Shown piece after piece: positions 8,060-15,950 of a DNA stretch of 64,000 nucleotides. How positions within the stretch are numbered: the stretch's first letter is position 1; every line of letters begins with the position of its first letter. Below the pieces are notes generated by a model. That model made no database searches and was not told the DNA's origin. It saw only the letters and a list, made by a program, of their open reading frames with translations. The position numbers and the translations under genes are program-made. This DNA is from Thermocoleostomius sinensis A174 (GTDB lineage: Bacteria > Cyanobacteriota > Cyanobacteriia > Elainellales > Elainellaceae): positions 434,001 to 498,000 of the forward strand of contig NZ_CP113797.1 in assembly GCF_026802175.1 (NCBI RefSeq), given 5' to 3'.

Positions 8060-10876
8060 ATGAAAATTCGTCCCTCCCTATTACTGGGCTTGTTTCTCAC
8101 CTGCTTGATGGGTGCGATCGCCCTGTCTGACCTGCCTTCCAGTGCCTCTATCCCAACACTGTTCAACACATCGGCTAATCCACCGTTAACCGTATCGTCA
8201 GATACCGCTGTCGCTTCATCGATTTCAATTACCGACGGCGCTCGCAAAACGGTTCTTGATAACGGCTTAACCATATTGACCAAGGAAGTGCATACAGCCC
8301 CCGTGGTGAGTGTCCAGGTGTGGTATCGCGTCGGATCGCGCAACGAACCGCCTGGAGAAAACGGCATTTCCCATCAGTTGGAACACATGATGTTTAAAGG
8401 CACAGCCGATCGCCCGATTCAATTTGGGCGATTTTTTAGTGCTTTGGGCAGCCAGTCTAACGCTTTTACCAGTTATGACATGACGGCTTATTACGGCACG
8501 GTGGAACGTGACAAACTGGAAGCGATGCTGGTGTTGGAAGCCGATCGCATGGTGAATTCCCTGATTGATGAATCGGGGCTGGAAAGCGAGAAACGAGTGG
8601 TAATCTCAGAGCTACAGGGCTACGAAAACAGTCCTGACTATCGCTTGAGTCGCGCTGTCACGCGGGCTGCTTTTCCAGAACATCCCTATGGTTTACCCGT
8701 AGGTGGAACCAAGGCAGATGTGCAGAGCTTTACAGTCGATGCCGTTCAGCGCTACTACGAGACTTACTACACACCTGATAATGCAGTGCTGATTATCACG
8801 GGAGATTTTGATACAGAGACTGTATTAGCGCAGATTGAAGACTTGTTTGGAGAAATTCCTAAGCGCACTGGTGATGCTCCGTCCGCAGGTGTGATTCCGG
8901 CTCCACCCGAAGCCCGACAAGCTCCGATCGTGTTGCGCGAACCGGGTAGTGCGGCGTTGCTGAATGCGGTGTATCCATTAGTGGATATCCAGCATCCTGA
9001 TGTACCCGCGATTGATCTGATGGATACAGTGTTGTCGGTGGGGCGCAGTTCCCGACTGTATCAAGCCTTAGTGGAAACCGGGTTAGCCAGCAATGCTGGA
9101 ACCTATGCCTCGGCAATGATTGAACCAGGTTGGTATGATCTATTTGTAACAGCAGCTCCGGGACAATCTCTGGAGGCGATCGATGAAGTGGTGCTGCAAA
9201 CCATTGAGGTGTTGCGGCAGCAGGGCATTACCCCCGAGGAACTGGAGCGGGCCAAAACGCAATTGAAAACTTTCTTTGTGTTATCGAGCCAAGATATTAC
9301 CAGTCAGGCAAATCAGTTAGGATACTTTGAAATCGTAGCTGGCGATTATCAATACGGCGATCGCTATTTAGCAGCCATTGAGCAAGTCACCGCTGAGGAT
9401 GTGCAACGGGTGGCGCAAACCTATCTCGATCCGGCAAAGCGCACACTGGGCTTCTTTGAACCGACACAATTAGACGGTGCTCCAGAGGTACAGGGCGATG
9501 GACGGACGACGCAAACAATGGAAAAGTTTGATCCGGGAGAACCCGTTGACCCAGCGGAAGTGGCTCGCTATTTGCCACCCATTCCAGATACAACTGACAG
9601 CAGCACTCAAGTATTGCCCGAAAAATTTACATTAAACAATGGTCTGGAAGTGGTGCTATTGCCAGATTCTAGCAATCCTATCGTCAATCTCAGCGGTTGG
9701 GTAGAGGCAGGAAGTGGATTTGATGCAATCGACCAAGCCGGATTAGCTAGCTTAACAGCCGATAATTTGCTCAACGGCACTGAAACTAACGATGCACTGA
9801 CGATCGCCAAAACCTTAGAAGATCAGGGAGCCGAACTGCTCTTTAGTAGCCGTCGTGAAGGGGTTAGCATCAATGGCTATGCTTTGAATGAAAATTTGCC
9901 GTTGCTGGTGCAAACCTTGGCGGATGTGCTGCAAAACGCTACGTTTCCTGCCGATCAACTAGAACTCAGCCGTCAACGAGCGCTTTCTCAGCTACAAGTA
10001 GAACTCGATGATCCTGAACAATTGAGTTGGCGCGTTTTTCGACAAACCGTATACCCAGAAGGACATCCCTTCTACTCTGTGCCCACTGAAGCAAGTTTGA
10101 TGCAGATCACGCAAGCAGATGTGATGAACTTCTACCAAACTTATTACCGCCCTGATACTACGGTACTGTCACTGGTGGGTGATTTTGAGTCGAACCAAGT
10201 TAAAGCTTTATTAAGTGAAGCATTTGGGGAATGGAAAGCAGAAGGCGATCGTCCTGAATTAGTGTATTCGGAGGTGTCTTTACCACCATCGACAAGACGA
10301 TTAAACCAGGTGATTCCAGGCAAAGCTGAAGCGGTGACATTCATGGGGTATGGTAGCGCTTTGAGTCGTCAAGATCCGCGCTTCTATGCTGCTTTGGTGC
10401 TGAATCAAATTGTTGGAGGGGATGTGTTGTCTAGCCGTTTGGGTAGCGAAATTCGCGATCGATTGGGGCTGACCTATGGTATCTACAGTTTCTTCCAAGC
10501 AGGGCAACATCCTGGACCCTTTGCCATTGTCATGCAAACCTCTCCCAATGATGTGGATCGAGCCATTGACAGCACCCTAGCGGTTTTACGACAATTGCGC
10601 GAACAGGGCGTAACAACGACAGAAATTGACACGGCTAAGCGATCGCTGATCAGCAGCTACTCGGTAGATTTATCTGCGCCGCCCGTGCTAGTTTCGGAAA
10701 TTCTTTTTAACGATGTCTACGGACTGGGATTAGAAGAAATTCGTGAGTTTCCTACCAAAATTGAAGCTGTTACCCCCGATCAAATTCAGCAAGTGCTAGA
10801 CGACCTGATTCGCCCCGATAACTTTGTGATTGTCACCTCTGGTCCGGCCAGAGGTGCGATCGATGTAGGCACCTAA
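8060..10876 (+). CDS. M16-family metallopeptidase, two fused halves, secreted
   Basis: A 938-residue protein with an N-terminal hydrophobic signal (LLLGLFLTCLMGAIALS). The first half carries the inverted zinc motif H-Q-L-E-H (about residue 108, HxxEH) in GISHQLEHMMFKGT, with a downstream glutamate in SEKRVVISELQGYENS. The second half (from about 515, FTLNNGLEVVLLPDS) repeats the fold but has no HxxEH. This is the pitrilysin-like arrangement in which an active and an inactive half form one clamshell. Expected to degrade peptides outside the cytosol. A second, split M16 pair lies at 52470-55596. Confidence 0.9.
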   Translation: MKIRPSLLLGLFLTCLMGAIALSDLPSSASIPTLFNTSANPPLTVSSDTAVASSISITDGARKTVLDNGLTILTKEVHTAPVVSVQVWYRVGSRNEPPGENGISHQLEHMMFKGTADRPIQFGRFFSALGSQSNAFTSYDMTAYYGTVERDKLEAMLVLEADRMVNSLIDESGLESEKRVVISELQGYENSPDYRLSRAVTRAAFPEHPYGLPVGGTKADVQSFTVDAVQRYYETYYTPDNAVLIITGDFDTETVLAQIEDLFGEIPKRTGDAPSAGVIPAPPEARQAPIVLREPGSAALLNAVYPLVDIQHPDVPAIDLMDTVLSVGRSSRLYQALVETGLASNAGTYASAMIEPGWYDLFVTAAPGQSLEAIDEVVLQTIEVLRQQGITPEELERAKTQLKTFFVLSSQDITSQANQLGYFEIVAGDYQYGDRYLAAIEQVTAEDVQRVAQTYLDPAKRTLGFFEPTQLDGAPEVQGDGRTTQTMEKFDPGEPVDPAEVARYLPPIPDTTDSSTQVLPEKFTLNNGLEVVLLPDSSNPIVNLSGWVEAGSGFDAIDQAGLASLTADNLLNGTETNDALTIAKTLEDQGAELLFSSRREGVSINGYALNENLPLLVQTLADVLQNATFPADQLELSRQRALSQLQVELDDPEQLSWRVFRQTVYPEGHPFYSVPTEASLMQITQADVMNFYQTYYRPDTTVLSLVGDFESNQVKALLSEAFGEWKAEGDRPELVYSEVSLPPSTRRLNQVIPGKAEAVTFMGYGSALSRQDPRFYAALVLNQIVGGDVLSSRLGSEIRDRLGLTYGIYSFFQAGQHPGPFAIVMQTSPNDVDRAIDSTLAVLRQLREQGVTTTEIDTAKRSLISSYSVDLSAPPVLVSEILFNDVYGLGLEEIREFPTKIEAVTPDQIQQVLDDLIRPDNFVIVTSGPARGAIDVGT

Positions 10877-10910
10877 AATCATCGGCGTGGCTGAATTCAC
10901 GTCAGAGTTG

Positions 10911-10988
10911 CCCTCATCTCCTACCCTTCTCCCGGAGGGAGCAGAGCGAAAGCTCCTCGCCCGATCTGAGAGAGGGGTTGGGGTGAGG
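10911..10988. repeat. Interspersed palindromic repeat, copy 1
   Basis: CCCTCATCTCCTACCCTTCT at the left and GAGAGAGGGGTTGGGGTGAGG at the right form long imperfect inverted arms around a GGAGGGAGC/GCTCC inner stem. Related copies lie at 48601-48740 and 55666-55758. It lies just behind the M16 gene and could act as a transcript end. Confidence 0.7.
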
Positions 10989-11076
10989 ACAATTCGAGGT
11001 TTGTCAGTCAATCAGGCTTAGTGCTCAAAGCAAGGATGATGGAATGATTCTGTCATCCTTTCATCTCACCTGTGCT

Positions 11077-11277
11077 CTACCGCACCAGCACCGTCATGTA
11101 CTTGCCTGTGGCAAACGGAGCCGGAACGATCGGCGTAAACTGCACTCGGTCGGTGGCAATCTTGCGCACATAGAACTCATTGATCTGATGTATCACTTGG
11201 TCGCGTGTTCCGATAATCCAAATCTGTGCTCGCTCAGTCTCCTGAACGGGCAACTCACTATTCCATTCTCCAGTCAT
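11077..11277 (-). CDS. Small conserved-looking hypothetical protein, 66 aa
   Basis: A compact 66-residue protein (MTGEWNSELPVQETERAQIW then IIGTRDQVIHQINEFYVRK). AAGGAA sits 10 nt upstream of the ATG, the composition is protein-like, and the alternation IWIIGTRDQVIHQINEF suggests a beta-alpha unit. I recall similar small cyanobacterial proteins but cannot name a function. It lies between the M16 gene and the integron integrase, outside the cassette array. Confidence 0.6.
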   Translation of the reverse strand: MTGEWNSELPVQETERAQIWIIGTRDQVIHQINEFYVRKIATDRVQFTPIVPAPFATGKYMTVLVR

Positions 11278-11617
11278 GGTTGTATTCCTTGCTGATGTTT
11301 TCTATTGGGTTAGGAACGGCCCAAGGCATGGGTGTCACCCAACCATGCATCAGCAAGGTGTGCCGATCGCAGACACCTGGTCTACAATCAACACAGCCTA
11401 GCCTCCTGTTGTCGTCAGGAAGTTAGGTTAGCTGGTTAGGGTTGTTGGACGCTTCCCTAATCAGCGCCAGTACCTTGAGCCGTTCAGCCGTTCCTCTCGT
11501 CCTGCGAAAGAACCAGCATCGCCATAGCATAAACCAACTCGATCGGGTTGCACAAGCGTATCGAGCCTTTTTTTGTCAGCAATTTTTGATGATGAGGCAG
11601 GAGAGGGCGATCGAGTT
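11278..11617. other. 340-bp region between small gene and integrase end
   Basis: No gene or RNA recognised. Several plus-strand frames here are short and without ribosome-binding sites. This is the chromosomal flank on the integrase side of the integron. Confidence 0.4.
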
Positions 11618-12583
11618 TCACGCATCGAGGGGACTGCGAACACCCCTGCCACCGCGATTGAGCACATGGGTATAAATCATCGTCGTCTTCACATCTTTGT
11701 GCCCAGCAACTCTTGCCCCGTGCGGATGTCGTAGCCGTCTTCCAGTAAGTGGGTGGCAAAACTATGGCGAAAAGGTATGGCACCCCACTCGCTTCGCAAT
11801 GTCAGCTACACGAACCGCTTGCTTTAGCGTTTTCTGTACCCCACTTTCATGCAGATGGTGACGGCGCACTACCCCACTGCGTGGGTCTGGCGATCGCCCC
11901 GGCGAAGGGAACACAAACTGCCAAATCCAGGCGCGATCGGCATGGGGATACTTCCGCTCCAGGGCAAAGGGCAAGTAGACCGAGCCATAACCGCGCTCCA
12001 GGTCGTGATGGTGCAACTGTCGCACCGTTTGCAGATGCGTTTGCAGGGGAGCAACCACACAAGCAGGCAACATCGTGACTCGGCTCTCTTTGCCTTTGGT
12101 ATCTCGAATCACCAACTGCTGTTGAGCAAAATCCACATCTTTCACCCGCAATGCCAATCCCTCACTCAAGCGAAGTCCACTGCCATATAGCAATTGAATC
12201 ACCAACTTGTACACGCCATACAGGTGGGAGATGACTTGCTGCACTTCCTCTGGCGTTAAGACGGTGGGGAGGTAGCGCGATGTCTTTGCCCGTACGGCGT
12301 TAATGCCAACTAGCTCTTGTTGCAAGACGATACGATAAAGGAAAATAATGGCATTGAGTGCCTGATTCTGAGTGGCGGCTGCGACCTGTTCGGTTACAGC
12401 TAAATGGGTGAGAAACTGCGTGACCTCTGGTGCGCCCATCTCGTTAGGATGGCGTTTGTGATGAAACAGAATGAAGCGACGAATCCAGTAAACGTAAGTT
12501 TTCTCCGTGCTATATGAGTAATGCTTGACTCGTATGGCATCGCGCACTTGGTCAAGTAGCTTTCGAGGACGAGGTTCCAGCAT
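11618..12583 (-). pseudogene. intI: Integron integrase (IntI-type tyrosine recombinase), frameshifted
   Basis: The product starts [20 protein letters not shown] (ATG at 12583) and carries the integron-specific insertion [20 protein letters not shown] (about residues 215-234) plus [11 protein letters not shown], which separate IntI from XerC/D. The first catalytic arginine is in YGSGLRLSE. Two frame breaks then destroy the C-terminus. An extra T in a four-T run (11770-11773 on the plus strand is AAAA) turns [10 protein letters not shown] into HTFSP-stop, and a missing G near 11702-11704 shifts [13 protein letters not shown] again. Read with both corrections, translation reaches a TGA at 11618 and would restore the second Arg, the His and the Tyr nucleophile. 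As written the enzyme is dead, unless these are homopolymer sequencing errors. A longer in-frame start at 12760 adds 59 unfamiliar residues. Confidence 0.92.
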
Positions 12584-12652
12584 TGGATAGCGTAATACTT
12601 TTGTATAAAATATGTCTTTATAGTATAGGCATTCTACTGAGATTACCTGGTC

Positions 12653-12719
12653 GGATCTACGGAATTTTGCTGTAGATCCACCTTGGTTCAGGTAAATATA
12701 CAGTAGGATTGCTGTATAT
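12653..12719. promoter_or_regulatory. Two consecutive inverted repeats between intI and attI
   Basis: GGATCTAC (12653-12660) pairs with GTAGATCC (12672-12679), and ATATACAG (12696-12703) pairs with CTGTATAT (12712-12719). Both are perfect 8-bp inverted repeats with 11- and 8-bp spacers in the 220-bp integrase leader. They could be operators for the integrase promoter or accessory recombinase sites. An AT-rich stretch nearer the gene (12596-12630) is the likely promoter. Confidence 0.5.
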
Positions 12720-12806
12720 CCAGCTATTTGGGGCAGATATGCAGCAGGGAGTGTGTTCATTCACCTCAGATGGAAGGATATGTAGAGTTACTCTGTACAA
12801 TAAATT

Positions 12807-12813
12807 GTTAGCT
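12807..12813 (+). other. attI: Probable attI recombination point
   Basis: GTTAGCT fits the GTTRRRY integron core site and is the first one met when leaving the integrase gene toward the cassettes. Cutting would fall after the G at 12807. It is 224 bp from the integrase start, at the expected position and orientation. The extra integrase-binding sites of attI cannot be defined by eye. Confidence 0.6.
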
Positions 12814-13095
12814 GGCTTCGCACAGAGATGTTGCACTCGCTTTTCGAGGTGATCTGCAAAGGCGCAAACGCCCAGAAGGGGGTCTGTTGAGACAGTAGTT
12901 TAAGGCAAACTATGGTGTGTGAAAGCACCCAGAAAGTGATCGGTAGGGGCGATTGTGGAAGGCGATCGGTGGGTGGTGAGAGGATGAGTGGATGAGGGCG
13001 ATCGGTGGCGGCATCCAGCTAACACGTCATGGCAGCGGATTGATGACCCCCCTTGTGCTGAGTGCAAGGTGATCTGCAACCGCTGCATTGTGCCG
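12808..13095 (+). other. Cassette 1, without a convincing gene
   Basis: A 288-bp cassette bounded by attI and attC1. No plus-strand frame of useful length is present; a minus-strand frame (12900-13196) crosses attC1 and looks like chance. The segment GAGGTGATCTGCAAAGGCG (about 12844-12862) resembles the central part of the attC sites, so a decayed older attC may lie here. The remainder has repeated GCGATCGGTGG words. Confidence 0.55.
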
Positions 13096-13101
13096 TTAGG
13101 T
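13017..13101 (+). repeat. attC: attC1
   Basis: Left core GCTAAC (13018-13023) and right core GTTAGGT (13095-13101) bracket imperfect arms: CACGTCATGGCAGCGG against CCGCTGCATTGTGCCG. The loop side contains GTGATCTGC (13069-13077), a block shared with the other attC sites of the array. Confidence 0.9.
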
Positions 13102-13258
13102 CGCTTCAGTTCACTGCATCGTTTGTACCGTAATACAATTTTGAGAGGGAAGTCCTGATATAGGAAAGAGGCATTGGTAAAGATTCTAGATAGCAAACCG
13201 TTGCTGCGAAACTAAAGAATTAAGATAGAATTCTTTAAAGAGAGGATGAAAAGCTGGT

Positions 13259-14725
13259 GTGGCTAAAAAAAGACATCTTACTCAATTGAAAAAAGGGGTT
13301 GTTAGCTGGAATCAGTGGAGAAAAAATAGCAACTCGGTTCCTGATCTCAGTCATGCTGATCTTCAAGGACTGAAGCTACGCGAGATTGATTTCGCTGGTG
13401 TGAATCTTCAAGGTGCTAATTTACGTGAAGCTGACTTGAGCTATTCAGATCTGAGTTATGCTGACCTTACTGAAGCTGACCTTACTAAAGCTGATTTAGC
13501 TCACTCTGTTTGTATTTTGGCTAATTTCAGTCATGCTAATCTCCACGAAGCAAACTTCATCTTAGCTGACCTTAGTGAAGCAAATTTTTTTGAGGCTGAT
13601 CTTAGCAGGGCAAGCCTACAAAGTTCTCAACTTTTTATGGCCAATCTAGCATCAGCTCAACTCGACCAAGCTCATCTTAGTGAAGCTAATCTTTTTATGT
13701 CAATCTTGGCTAAGGCTGATCTGAGCGGAGCGAGTCTGAGTTACTCAAATCTAAGCCGTTCCGATCTTACAGGAGCTATATTAATAGCAACTGAAGCACT
13801 CGCAACTGACTTTACTGAATCAATATTTACTGAAGCATGTTTACAGGATTGGAACATTAATAGTGAAACAAAGCTAGAAAAGGTTGAATGCGATTATGTT
13901 TACTTGAGAGTTGAATGGTACGAGGAAGATGAGGAAATAAAAGGCAACTTTTTTGAGCGTCGTCCTAGCAACCCTAGTCAAAAATTTGCTCCAGGGGAGT
14001 TTACAAAGCTTTTTCATAAAGTACTGAATACTGTTGATCTTATCTTTCGTAATGGTATTGACTGGCAAGCTCTTGTTGTATCTCTAGAAAAACTAAGGAT
14101 TGAAGCGGAAGGTGTCGAGCTAACAATTCAAGCCATTGAAAATAAAGATGATGGAGCTTTTGTTGTTCGAGTACGAGTGCCTCCAGAAGCAAATAAAGCA
14201 GAAGTTGAAAAGTTTTTCAGACAAAAGTATGAGCAATTATTAAAAGCAAAAGAAGATCGTTTAAACATACAAGGAGAGCAATTAGATTTTTTCCGTCAGC
14301 AAATTAAGATTGAACGCCAAAATAATACAAATTTATTGGGAGTTATTCAAGTCATGGCTGAAAATCAAACGCCTAAATATGACATGCGTGGTTCTAATTT
14401 TGGTAATTTTGCAGATGCGGTTCAATCGGGCGGTAAACAGCAAAATGTTCAACATATTTATGCTTCGGAGTCTAGGCAATCCATTGCAGAAGCTGCCCAA
14501 GAAATTCAGGCTCTTCTTAAACAGCTAGAAGCAACTAATCCTCACGCAACTGAAGATCAACAGATGGCTTATGTTAACTCTGCTATTCCACCTACCTTCA
14601 AGCAAAGAGTCGTTACTGCTCTAAAAGAGGGTGGTGAAGCTGCTATTGATGAATTTTTGCTGGAGAATAAGTATTTGAAGATAGGGAAAGCAGTTGTTAA
14701 AGGGTGGTTGCAAGCAAATAGCTAG
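13259..14725 (+). CDS. Cassette 2: pentapeptide-repeat protein with coiled-coil C-terminal region
   Basis: 488 residues, GTG start with AGAGAGGA about 11 nt upstream. Residues about 28-195 are A[DN]LXX pentapeptide repeats forming a right-handed quadrilateral helix. A beta-rich linker follows (YVYLRVEWYEED), then a region of EVEKFFRQKYEQLLKAKEDR coiled coil (about 320-370), a glycine/asparagine-rich stretch DMRGSNFGNFADAVQSGGKQ (about 380), and a helical tail ending VKGWLQANS. Comparable tails are attached to many cyanobacterial proteins of unknown, possibly signalling or defence, function. AT-rich relative to the flanking chromosome. It is the only gene of its cassette. Confidence 0.85.
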   Translation: MAKKRHLTQLKKGVVSWNQWRKNSNSVPDLSHADLQGLKLREIDFAGVNLQGANLREADLSYSDLSYADLTEADLTKADLAHSVCILANFSHANLHEANFILADLSEANFFEADLSRASLQSSQLFMANLASAQLDQAHLSEANLFMSILAKADLSGASLSYSNLSRSDLTGAILIATEALATDFTESIFTEACLQDWNINSETKLEKVECDYVYLRVEWYEEDEEIKGNFFERRPSNPSQKFAPGEFTKLFHKVLNTVDLIFRNGIDWQALVVSLEKLRIEAEGVELTIQAIENKDDGAFVVRVRVPPEANKAEVEKFFRQKYEQLLKAKEDRLNIQGEQLDFFRQQIKIERQNNTNLLGVIQVMAENQTPKYDMRGSNFGNFADAVQSGGKQQNVQHIYASESRQSIAEAAQEIQALLKQLEATNPHATEDQQMAYVNSAIPPTFKQRVVTALKEGGEAAIDEFLLENKYLKIGKAVVKGWLQANS

Positions 14726-14745
14726 TAATTCAGTTTTTGCCAGCT

Positions 14746-14831
14746 ACCTAACACGTCACGGCAGCGGACGGTCGAAAGCCGCTGGTGCTGAGTTCAAGCT
14801 TATCTGCCGCCGCTGCGTTTTGCCGTTAGAC
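14746..14831 (+). repeat. attC: attC2
   Basis: Left core CCTAAC (14747-14752), right core GTTAGAC (14825-14831), arms CACGTCACGGCAGCGG and CCGCCGCTGCGTTTTGCCG, and loop block CTTATCTGC (14799-14807). 86 bp, nearly identical in layout to attC1. Confidence 0.93.
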
Positions 14832-14897
14832 GGCTCAAATCTTGGTTGGGGCAGTGCTCTAGAATAATTGAGTGGGGTAGTAAAGGTTGGTTGAAGT

Positions 14898-15734
14898 GTG
14901 AAACTATCAGAACAAACAATATCCGCTCTTGGCTCGATTATCACTGGGGATGGAGGGCGATCGCCATATCGAACCGGTCCACAATTAGTTTCGTTCTTCA
15001 ATCAATTTGGTTCAAACGACACTTATGAAAGTGGATTCCCTTCTCGTTGGTATTACGCAGAAGAGAAGTTGCGTGAATTTAATGACACACCAACTATAAA
15101 AGATATTCTTGTTGCAGCTCTTGATCCCCGCCACTTCCTCCCTAAAGAACTCGATATTAATGTTGCAGTCGAACATCTCAACCAGTTTCTTGAGTTTGAT
15201 AATTATGAATTGCGACCTTCAGGGAAGAGATGGGATGTTTACAAATTAAACGGTTCTTTAATCGAGTTATCGCACCCTTATGAGAATTCAGTTGAACTGA
15301 CCCATATCTTTATTGACGAACAAATAAAGAAGTGTGATAAGAAACTGGGTGAAGGAGACTTCGATGGTGCAATTACCAATGCACGCTCTCTTGTTGAAGC
15401 TGTTTTGTCAGCGATTGAGAAAGAATTTGATCCCAATCCGCCTGAATATGATGGCAATCTTCCGAAGTTGTATAAGAGGGTTCAAAAGCACTTGAATCTC
15501 TCGCCAGGGCAAGAGAGCCTTGCAGAATGCTTAAGGCAAATTCTGTCGGGTTTGACGAGCATAGTTTCTGGTTTGGCTACTTTACGCAATACAATGAGTG
15601 ACTCTCATGTTATTTCATATAAGCCATTAGAACATCATGCAAAGTTAGCGGTTAATTCTGCTAAGACTCTCTGTGATTTTTTGTTTGAAACTAAGGAGTA
15701 TCAAGTTCAGAAAAAGAAGGATAACGCCCCCTAA
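14898..15734 (+). CDS. Cassette 3: abortive-infection family protein (Abi_C, HEPN-like)
   Basis: 278 residues, GTG start. Residues about 150-270 match the abortive infection C-terminal domain: GAITNARSLVEAVLSAIE, LPKLYKRVQKHLNLSP, LRQILSGLTSIVSGLATLRN, then HHAKLAVNSAKTLCDFLFET. R-N-T-M-S-D-S-H fits the R-x4-6-H RNase signature of HEPN folds. The N-terminal half (LVSFFNQFGSNDTYESGFPSR) is a common partner region of these proteins that probably senses or regulates. Proteins of this type stop phage growth by killing or stalling the host. The stop TAA lies inside the left core of attC3, so gene end and recombination site overlap. Confidence 0.85.
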   Translation: MKLSEQTISALGSIITGDGGRSPYRTGPQLVSFFNQFGSNDTYESGFPSRWYYAEEKLREFNDTPTIKDILVAALDPRHFLPKELDINVAVEHLNQFLEFDNYELRPSGKRWDVYKLNGSLIELSHPYENSVELTHIFIDEQIKKCDKKLGEGDFDGAITNARSLVEAVLSAIEKEFDPNPPEYDGNLPKLYKRVQKHLNLSPGQESLAECLRQILSGLTSIVSGLATLRNTMSDSHVISYKPLEHHAKLAVNSAKTLCDFLFETKEYQVQKKKDNAP

Positions 15735-15816
15735 CAATCGCGCTGCACCGGAACGTATCAATATGATCGGTTAGGTTGCAAAAGTTATCTGCGTCCGGTG
15801 AGCGCGACCGTTATAC
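15730..15816 (+). repeat. attC: attC3
   Basis: Left core CCTAAC (15730-15735), right core GTTATAC (15810-15816), arms AATCGCGCTGCACCGGA and TCCGGTGAGCGCGACC, loop block AAGTTATCTGCG (15782-15793). Confidence 0.93.
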
Positions 15817-15950
15817 CGCCTCAAGGGATCTGCCAGAAATTGCTTAGGCTTTCTTAGTGATCACAAAAATTATTAGATATAATAGTATCTCTGTACTCTC
15901 CCTAAAGAATATTGATTGAATTGTCCTTGAGTTAAGGCTTAACCAAGTTT

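Noticed and set aside
12696-12719. LexA box for SOS control of the integrase
   Set aside because: The half-sites are ACAG-N8-CTGT, the reverse order of the enterobacterial box, and cyanobacterial LexA sites differ.
12900-13196. 98-codon minus-strand frame in cassette 1
   Set aside because: It crosses attC1 and runs against the array; composition does not look like a protein.
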